NCBI RefSeq assembly: GCF_014647915.1 | Contig: NZ_BMQC01000002.1 | Span: forward strand, 186,001-250,000 | Length of the DNA stretch: 64,000 nt | Direction: 5' to 3' | DNA from: Pilimelia terevasa | GTDB taxonomy: Bacteria > Actinomycetota > Actinomycetes > Mycobacteriales > Micromonosporaceae | Shown here: positions 59,225 to 64,000 of the stretch, one piece after another | How the letters are laid out: each line of letters starts with the position of its first letter | How positions within the stretch are numbered: the stretch's first letter is position 1 | The notes under the pieces: model-generated | What the model was told of the DNA's origin: nothing | Databases searched by the model: none | The model's input: only the letters and a program-made list of their open reading frames with translations | Program-made: the position numbers and the translations under genes

Positions 59225-60177
59225 GCGGGACTCTCCTTCGACGGCGGCGGCACCACCAGGCAGGCCAGGCGGGCGCCCTGGTTGCCCGGTACGGCGTGGG
59301 CGAACGTGGCGTCGTTGACGGTGACGGCCAGCGGCAGCGCGACCGGGTGCCCGAGCGGGACCACGTCGCCGGGCACGAGCTTGATGATGTCGTCGGTGCG
59401 CATTCTGATCCCCCGGAACCGGACGGCGACGTCGATCGGCGCGCTGGCCAGGCTGGCCGACAGGTTGCGGCGGACCCGGTCGAGCGCGGCGCGCTCGGCG
59501 GGGGTCAGCTCGGCGGCGTGGGCCTCGGTCTGGAGGACCGGCAGGATCGTGTTGAACGGCAGGCACAGCGAGGCGGTCGACTCGATGTCGCCGATCTTCA
59601 TCTCGAACTGGGCGACGACCACGGCGTCGCCGGGGGACTGGGTGCGGACGAACTGCGGGTTGTACTCGATGGGGCCGAGCTTCGGGCTGATGTCCACGAG
59701 CCGGTCGAAGCCGTACCGCAGCTCGCCCAGCAGGCGCTTGAGCAGGTCCTCCAGCAGCGGCGTCTCCACGTCGGTGAGCGGCCGCTCGGGCTGCGGGCCG
59801 CCAGGCCCGCCGAGCATGTGGTCGATGGCCGCCATGGTGGAGACCATCGGCATCTCCAGCAGCATCGAGCCCGGCAGCGGCTCGACCGAGACCTGCGCGA
59901 CGACCGTGGGGTTGCTGAGCTGGTTGATGAACTCGTCGTAGGTGACCTGGTCGACCGAGAGCAGGTTCACGTTGCAGTTGGCGCGCAGCCGGGTGGTCAG
60001 CAGGGTGCCGGCGTTGCGGCCGTACGTCTCGAAGGCGATCTGGAGCATCCGCACGTGCTCGCGGGAGAGCTTGATCGGCCGCCGGAAGTCGTACGGCTGG
60101 GGGCCGTTGCCGCTGCCACGGCGGGACATCCGCCCGGAGCGGGCGGGCGCGGAGGCCGGCGGCGGTGAGGAGCTCAC
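59221..60177 (-). CDS. fliM: Flagellar motor switch protein FliM
   Basis: 318 residues from GTG 60177. PYDFRRPIKLSREHVRMLQI starts the FliM middle domain, followed by PMVSTMAAIDHMLGGPGG, EYNPQFVRTQSPGDAVVVAQ, MKIGDIESTASLCLPFNTIL and the C-terminal SpoA-like region. The N-terminal tail that precedes PYDFRR is Ser/Pro/Arg-rich (SSSPPPASAPARSGRMSRRG) and contains no EIDALL-type CheY-binding motif, also not in any in-frame upstream extension. Forms the C-ring with FliG and FliN. Starts a new unit after the fliL terminator. Confidence 0.95.
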   Translation of the reverse strand: MSSSPPPASAPARSGRMSRRGSGNGPQPYDFRRPIKLSREHVRMLQIAFETYGRNAGTLLTTRLRANCNVNLLSVDQVTYDEFINQLSNPTVVAQVSVEPLPGSMLLEMPMVSTMAAIDHMLGGPGGPQPERPLTDVETPLLEDLLKRLLGELRYGFDRLVDISPKLGPIEYNPQFVRTQSPGDAVVVAQFEMKIGDIESTASLCLPFNTILPVLQTEAHAAELTPAERAALDRVRRNLSASLASAPIDVAVRFRGIRMRTDDIIKLVPGDVVPLGHPVALPLAVTVNDATFAHAVPGNQGARLACLVVPPPSKESPA

Positions 60178-60337
60178 GTCGTCATCTTCGACGCTGCGGT
60201 GCGCTCCCAAAGGAAAACCGGGCAGCACCTCGACGGCAATCGGCGCCGCCCCGGCACAGCGGCCCCAGCAGGCGCCCCGCGCCCCACCGGCCACTCCGGC
60301 GCACCCCGCGCCCACCCGGCGCGCGGCCGGGTACGCA

Positions 60338-60378
60338 CCCGGGGGCCGCGGCACCGAACCGGTGCGGCGGCCCCCGGG
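60338..60378 (-). terminator. Strong stem-loop terminator after fliL
   Basis: Arms 60338-60356 and 60360-60378 pair over 19 positions with a single G-G mismatch around the loop AAC, beginning 12 bases past the fliL stop. It should end the flbD-motA-motB-fliL transcript and makes fliM depend on its own promoter within 60178-60337. Confidence 0.78.
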
Positions 60379-60389
60379 GCGGGTGCCCG

Positions 60390-60830
60390 CTACTGCGTGA
60401 CGAACTCCTTGAAGTAGATGTCGTACACCTGGTTCTCGTACGCCTCCTTGACCTCGGCGACGAGCTCCTTCTTCGCCTTGGCCCGCCCGGCCGCGGTGGC
60501 CAGCTCGGCGTACTTCTTCTCGCCGTACAGGGCGATGGCCAGGTCCAGTGCCTTGGCGCCGTCGACCTCCTCGGCGTCCAGGGTCGTCTGGAGCGCCAGC
60601 GACACCCGCAGGTAGTGGCCGTCGGCCAGGTTGACCGTGACCGGGTCCATGGACACGACCGGGCCGGGCTCCGGCGGCGGCTCGGCCTCGGCCTCGGCGC
60701 TGTGGGCGAAGAAGACGAAGTACGCGCCACCGCCGCCGCCCAGCAGGAGGACGGCCGCGATGATCATGATCATCAGTTTCTTCTTGGACTTCTTCGGCGC
60801 CTCAGCGGCCGGGGACTCCTCGGTACTCAT
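60390..60830 (-). CDS. fliL: Flagellar basal-body protein FliL
   Basis: 146 residues. A Lys-rich cytosolic N-terminus (EAPKKSKKKLMIMI), one helix, then the extracytoplasmic FliL domain: PVVSMDPVTVNLADGHYLRV, SLALQTTLDAEEVDGAKALD and the C-terminal IYFKEFVTQ. It stabilises stator units. AGGAG lies eight bases before ATG 60830, which is 11 bases from the motB stop. Confidence 0.9.
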   Translation of the reverse strand: MSTEESPAAEAPKKSKKKLMIMIIAAVLLLGGGGGAYFVFFAHSAEAEAEPPPEPGPVVSMDPVTVNLADGHYLRVSLALQTTLDAEEVDGAKALDLAIALYGEKKYAELATAAGRAKAKKELVAEVKEAYENQVYDIYFKEFVTQ

Positions 60831-60841
60831 CTCTCGGCTCC

Positions 60842-61834
60842 TCAGTGGGCGTCGGTCTTGGGGTGGGTGGGCTCGGTGTGGGCGTTCTCGGTGACGGGGG
60901 CGGCCGCGGCCTCGGCCTCGGCCCCCTCGGCCACCGAGGGCAGCAGCGCCCGCTGCTCGGCCGGCAGGCCGGAGAGGATCACGACGTCCACCCGGCGGTT
61001 CTGGGTGACCGCGCGCGGGTCCTTGGGGTCGATCAGCGGCCGGGTGCCGGCGAAGCCGGCGGCGAACATCCGGTCCTCGGCGACCCCCTGGCTGTTCAGG
61101 TACCGGACGACCACCGAGGCACGGGCCGTGGACAGCTCCCAGGCGCTCGGGTAGTTGAGCGTCGGGACCTTGAGCTGGTTGGTGTGCCCGTCGACCTCGA
61201 TCTTGTTGGGCAGCTTGAGCAGTGCCGGCGCCACGGCGCGCAGGATCGTCTGGCCGCCGGGCTGGAGGTCGGCCCGGTCCCCGGCGAAGACGACGTCGGA
61301 GGAGATCACGCTGACCACCAGGCCCCGCTCGTCGATCTTGAACTTGACCTGGCTGTCCAGCTTGTCGCGGCGGAGCGCGTTCTTGATCTTCTTCTCGACC
61401 TCGGCGAGATTCCTGGCCTCCTTGGCCGCGGCCAGTGCGTCGGTGAGCGCCTTGCTCCGGCTCGCGGCGGCCACGGCGGCCTTCGCGATCTTCTTGTCCT
61501 TGGCGGTGGCCTGCTCCACGATCGGCTCGGCGAGCTGCGTGTTGGCGCCCTGCCGGATCGGCGGGATCACCTGCGGCTGGTCCGGCGTACCCGGGATGGG
61601 GCTGGACTGGCCGCTGAGCGCGGCGCTGGTCACACCGAAGCCCTGGGCGAGGCTGTTGGCCAGCGCCGAGAACTTCGCCGCGTCCACGGTGCTCATCGAG
61701 AACAGCACCACGAACAGCACGAACAGCAGGGTGAGCATGTCGGCGTACGACACGAGCCACCGTTCGTGGTTCTCGTGCTCCTCCTCGTGGCCGCCGCCCT
61801 TCTTGCGGCCCTTCTTGGACGAACCGTGCGACAT
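60842..61834 (-). CDS. motB: Flagellar stator protein MotB
   Basis: 330 residues. SSKKGRKKGGGHEEEHENHE tail, then the plug/helix RWLVSYADMLTLLFVLFVVL whose Asp in SYADMLT is the proton-binding residue. The periplasmic OmpA-like peptidoglycan-binding domain shows NKIEVDGHTNQLKVPTLNYP, SAWELSTARASVVVRYLNSQ and NRRVDVVIL. A Glu/Ala tail follows. It anchors the stator to the wall; partner MotA is four bases upstream. Confidence 0.96.
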   Translation of the reverse strand: MSHGSSKKGRKKGGGHEEEHENHERWLVSYADMLTLLFVLFVVLFSMSTVDAAKFSALANSLAQGFGVTSAALSGQSSPIPGTPDQPQVIPPIRQGANTQLAEPIVEQATAKDKKIAKAAVAAASRSKALTDALAAAKEARNLAEVEKKIKNALRRDKLDSQVKFKIDERGLVVSVISSDVVFAGDRADLQPGGQTILRAVAPALLKLPNKIEVDGHTNQLKVPTLNYPSAWELSTARASVVVRYLNSQGVAEDRMFAAGFAGTRPLIDPKDPRAVTQNRRVDVVILSGLPAEQRALLPSVAEGAEAEAAAAPVTENAHTEPTHPKTDAH

Positions 61835-61838
61835 GGTG

Positions 61839-62615
61839 CTACGCCGCCTTCTTCTTCTCGGCCGGCACGCTGCCCGGGGGCAGGAGGCTGGTGAGCTTCT
61901 GGGCCACCAGGCGCGGGTTGGACCCGGCCTGGATCGCCAGGACGCCCTCGATCGCCAGGTCCATCTGGTCGCACTCCAGCTCGCTGATGCGCTTGGTCCG
62001 GTTGGCCAGCGGGAGCCAGATGAGGTTGGAGGTGAGCACGCCCCACAGGGTGGCGACGAACGCCGCGGCGATGGAGTGGCCCAGGGTCTCGGGCTTGTCC
62101 AGGTTCTCCAGCACGTGCACCAGGCCCATGACCGTGCCGATGATGCCGACGGTCGGGGCGTAGCCGCCCATGCCCTCGAACAGCTTGGCGGAGGCCTTGT
62201 CGGCCTTGCGCTTGGCCTCGATCTCGGACTGGAGGATCTCGCCCAGCTCCTCGGGGTCGGTGCCGTCGATGGCGAGCTGGAGGCCGCGCTTGAGGAAGGG
62301 GTGCTCCACGTCCTTGGCGGCGTCCTCCAGCGCGAGCAGGCCCTCGCGGCGGGCGCGCTCGGCCAGCTTGACCACGGCGTCGACCAGGTCGGCCGCCGGG
62401 GCGAGCTTGGGCAGGAACGCGTTCTTCAGCGCGGTGCCGACGCCGGTGGCGTCCTTCATGATGCCGCCGGCCATCGCCGCGGCGAACGAGCCGCCGAAGA
62501 CCAGGAGCATCGCCGGCAGCAGCATGATGGAGGCCGGCGACCCGCCTTCCAGGATCTGCACGACGAAGACGATGATCAGGGCGGCGATGACGCCGATGAG
62601 GCTGGCGGGATCCAT
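61839..62615 (-). CDS. motA: Flagellar stator protein MotA
   Basis: 258 residues, four helices: SLIGVIAALIIVFVVQILEG, MLLVFGGSFAAAMAGG, APTVGIIGTVMGLVHVLENL and SIAAAFVATLWGVLTSNLIW, with the large cytosolic loop between helices 2 and 3. Conserved Pro in YAPTVG and in LIWLPLAN. Two ATG codons (62618, 62615) overlap the flbD stop; AAGGAG spacing favours the second. Torque-generating proton channel with MotB. Confidence 0.96.
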   Translation of the reverse strand: MDPASLIGVIAALIIVFVVQILEGGSPASIMLLPAMLLVFGGSFAAAMAGGIMKDATGVGTALKNAFLPKLAPAADLVDAVVKLAERARREGLLALEDAAKDVEHPFLKRGLQLAIDGTDPEELGEILQSEIEAKRKADKASAKLFEGMGGYAPTVGIIGTVMGLVHVLENLDKPETLGHSIAAAFVATLWGVLTSNLIWLPLANRTKRISELECDQMDLAIEGVLAIQAGSNPRLVAQKLTSLLPPGSVPAEKKKAA

Positions 62616-62914
62616 CATCGCTCCTTTCGGTGCAGCGGCACGACGTTGGTCACGTCGTCGGTGGCGGTGGCTTGCCTGACTTCGGCGTCGTCGTCCGGCG
62701 GGGGGACCGGGGTCGGTCCGATCCGCTGGGCGGCCGCGATCAGCGAGGAGCGGTACTCCCGGACCAGGGCGATGAACTCGGGTACCGACTCGGCGATCAC
62801 GTACTTCGTCCCGTCCACCAGGGTGATCACGGTGTCGGGGGTGCAGTCGGCCCGTTCGACCAGATCCGGGTTCAGGGCGAACGCCGACCCGTTGAGGCGC
62901 GTCACGAGGATCAC
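62615..62914 (-). CDS. flbD: FlbD-like small flagellar protein
   Basis: 99 residues from GTG 62914. VILVTRLNGSAFALNPDLVE and TVITLVDGTKYVIAESVPEF are the whole of the small FlbD family (usually about 60-80 residues) found upstream of motAB in Gram-positives and actinobacteria. Its role is undefined and it is unrelated to the Caulobacter activator of the same name. The extra C-terminal tail (PTPVPPPDDDAEVRQATATD) is disordered. First gene of the flbD-motA-motB-fliL operon. Confidence 0.9.
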   Translation of the reverse strand: MILVTRLNGSAFALNPDLVERADCTPDTVITLVDGTKYVIAESVPEFIALVREYRSSLIAAAQRIGPTPVPPPDDDAEVRQATATDDVTNVVPLHRKER

Positions 62915-63086
62915 GGGTGTGTCCGTCCTGGCTAGTACCGCGGCCCGGGCTGGCCGCGGTGGTGGTGGTCCGGCCGTGTTGGCCAGTTGACATTCACCAT
63001 CGACCGGCCGGCGCGGGGGTTGAGGAGTGCGGCCGTTTCGGCGTGCGCGTGCGGGCCGGCGGGGCCGGCGACGTAGCGTGTCGGGT

Positions 63087-64000
63087 ATGGCGGTGGGTGC
63101 TCTGCGAAGTTTGGGTGGGAACGTACGGCGGAAAGCGCTGGCCTGGTGGCCGACGCGGCCCCGGCACCGGTTCCTCGCCGCCGCGGGCGTCGTCCTGGTG
63201 CTGGCGGGGCTGGTGTGGCTGGGGTGGCCGGCGGCCTCGCCGTTCCGCCGCGCCGACCGCGTCCTGACCGTCGACTCGGGCCCCGGCGGGCGGGAGAGCA
63301 CCGCCCTGGACACGTCCTTCTACGTACCTGCGGGGGCCTCGGCCGCCGACGCGGTGCCGGCCGTCCTGCTGGCCCACGGCTTCGGCGGCACCAAGGAGTC
63401 GGTCCGCGCCGACGCCGAGGACCTCGCCGCCCAGGGGTACGCCGTGCTGACCTGGACCGCGCGCGGGTTCGGCCGCAGCGGCGGGCAGATCCACCTCAAC
63501 CACCCGGACTACGAGGTCCGCGACGCCCAGCGCCTCCTGGACTGGCTGGCCGCCCAGCCGCAGGTCCGCCGCGACGGCGCCGCCGACCCGCGGGTCGGGG
63601 TGGTCGGCGGCTCGTACGGCGGCGCGCTGGCGCTGGCCCTCGCGGCCGCCGACCGGCGGGTGGACGCCATCGTCCCGATGATCACCTGGAACGACCTGGC
63701 GCGCGCCTTCGCCCCGAACGCCGTCGGCGACGACCCGGCGACCGGCGTGTTCAAGAAGTCGTGGGCGGCGCTGTTCTTCGGCCGCGGCGGCGCGCCGGGC
63801 GCCGGCACCGCCGGGACCCCCGGCGGCGACCAGGGATCCGCCGGCCCGGAACCGGACGGTGCCGCCGGACCGGGCGGTGCCGCCGGACCGGGCGGCGAGA
63901 CCGGCGCGGGCGGGGACAGCGGCGCGGGCGGGGCCGGCGGGGACGGCGGGGCCGGCGACGACGTGGCGTGCGGCCGGTTCGCCGTCGACGTCTGCGCCAT
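63087..64000 (+). CDS. Alpha/beta hydrolase (CocE/X-Pro dipeptidyl-peptidase type), cut by window end
   Basis: 304 codons are visible from ATG 63087; no stop is reached. An N-terminal helix (FLAAAGVVLVLAGLVWLGWP) would anchor it. The hydrolase core shows PAVLLAHGFGGTKESVRADA, VLTWTARGFGRSGGQIHLNH and GVVGGSYGGALALALAAAD with the nucleophile Ser in GGSYGG, then AIVPMITWNDLARAF. A Gly/Ala-rich insertion (about 240-292) contains two perfect 18-bp DNA repeats. CocE-type enzymes hydrolyse acylated or prolyl substrates. Divergent from flbD. Confidence 0.8.
   Translation, partial: MAVGALRSLGGNVRRKALAWWPTRPRHRFLAAAGVVLVLAGLVWLGWPAASPFRRADRVLTVDSGPGGRESTALDTSFYVPAGASAADAVPAVLLAHGFGGTKESVRADAEDLAAQGYAVLTWTARGFGRSGGQIHLNHPDYEVRDAQRLLDWLAAQPQVRRDGAADPRVGVVGGSYGGALALALAAADRRVDAIVPMITWNDLARAFAPNAVGDDPATGVFKKSWAALFFGRGGAPGAGTAGTPGGDQGSAGPEPDGAAGPGGAAGPGGETGAGGDSGAGGAGGDGGAGDDVACGRFAVDVCA
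63858..63893 (+). repeat. 18-bp perfect tandem duplication in the hydrolase insertion
   Basis: GGTGCCGCCGGACCGGGC occurs twice without mismatch, encoding repeated GAAGPG within the Gly-rich insertion of the hydrolase. In frame, so length variation would not break the gene. Confidence 0.85.

Noticed and set aside
62999-63024. CTCA-N16-GTCGAT on the minus strand upstream of flbD as a flagellar sigma promoter
   Set aside because: Only a partial match to the CTCA-N15-17-GCCGAA type consensus I recall for Actinoplanes FliA; too weak in this composition to annotate.

Overview
This window is very high-GC DNA with frequent GTG starts, dense 4-bp ATGA/GTGA gene overlaps and actinobacterial protein families (SCO7613-type membrane protein, DUF7455, DUF2079, LprG/LppX-like lipoprotein). 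It also carries a full flagellar export/motor cluster and a chemotaxis operon. That combination points to a motile actinomycete; Micromonosporaceae such as the zoospore-forming Actinoplanes group is the best guess (inference, not shown by any marker gene). No tRNA, rRNA, CRISPR array, insertion sequence or phage module was seen.

Layout. 1-3186: 3' end of a cyanophycin-synthetase-like Mur ligase facing a translationally coupled modABC molybdate transporter. 3289-6220: four tandem paralogous secreted DUF4360 proteins with a recognisable promoter and inverted repeat upstream. 6631-12236: HdeD-like membrane protein, giant SCO7613-type membrane protein, FHA protein. 12414-17609: ornithine aminotransferase, lipoprotein, DUF2079 and small membrane proteins, GNAT. 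17809-23533: regulators (LuxR-type with a degenerate receiver, OmpR-type regulator, PHP-domain protein, PAS histidine kinase), an O-methyltransferase and a small zinc-ribbon-like protein. 23819-33554: a block of secreted or surface genes: modular GH26-like glycanase, two subtilases, and a coupled operon of a GT2 polysaccharide synthase with two parallel beta-helix proteins. 33659-36766: a lower-GC accessory operon (XRE regulator, small repeat protein, frameshifted GRDP-like gene, APH-type kinase). 36801-40732: SoxR-like and ArsR regulators, an SRPBCC protein, and a polysaccharide deacetylase/GT2 fusion with a small membrane partner.

41089-49174 is the chemotaxis operon: a receiver protein, CheA, CheW, an unknown protein, CheB, CheR, CheY, a CheX-like protein, a second CheY and a second CheX/CheC-like protein. 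CheA carries two CheW domains, has an MshEN-like insertion and lacks an obvious P2 domain. After a DHFR-like gene and purC, the opposite strand (50720-62914) encodes flbD-motA-motB-fliL, closed by a very strong stem-loop, then fliM-N-O-P-Q-R-flhB, then flhA, an FlhF-like protein without a P-loop, and a small membrane protein. The window ends inside a CocE-like alpha/beta hydrolase.

Most unusual points: the motility system departs from textbook models at several linked places (FliM without the CheY-binding EIDALL motif, FlhF-like protein without GTPase motifs, two CheX-type proteins, CheA with two CheW domains, an unknown gene inside the che operon). Next come the GT2/beta-helix surface-polysaccharide operon, the DUF4360 array, and the frameshift at a T4 run in the accessory operon.
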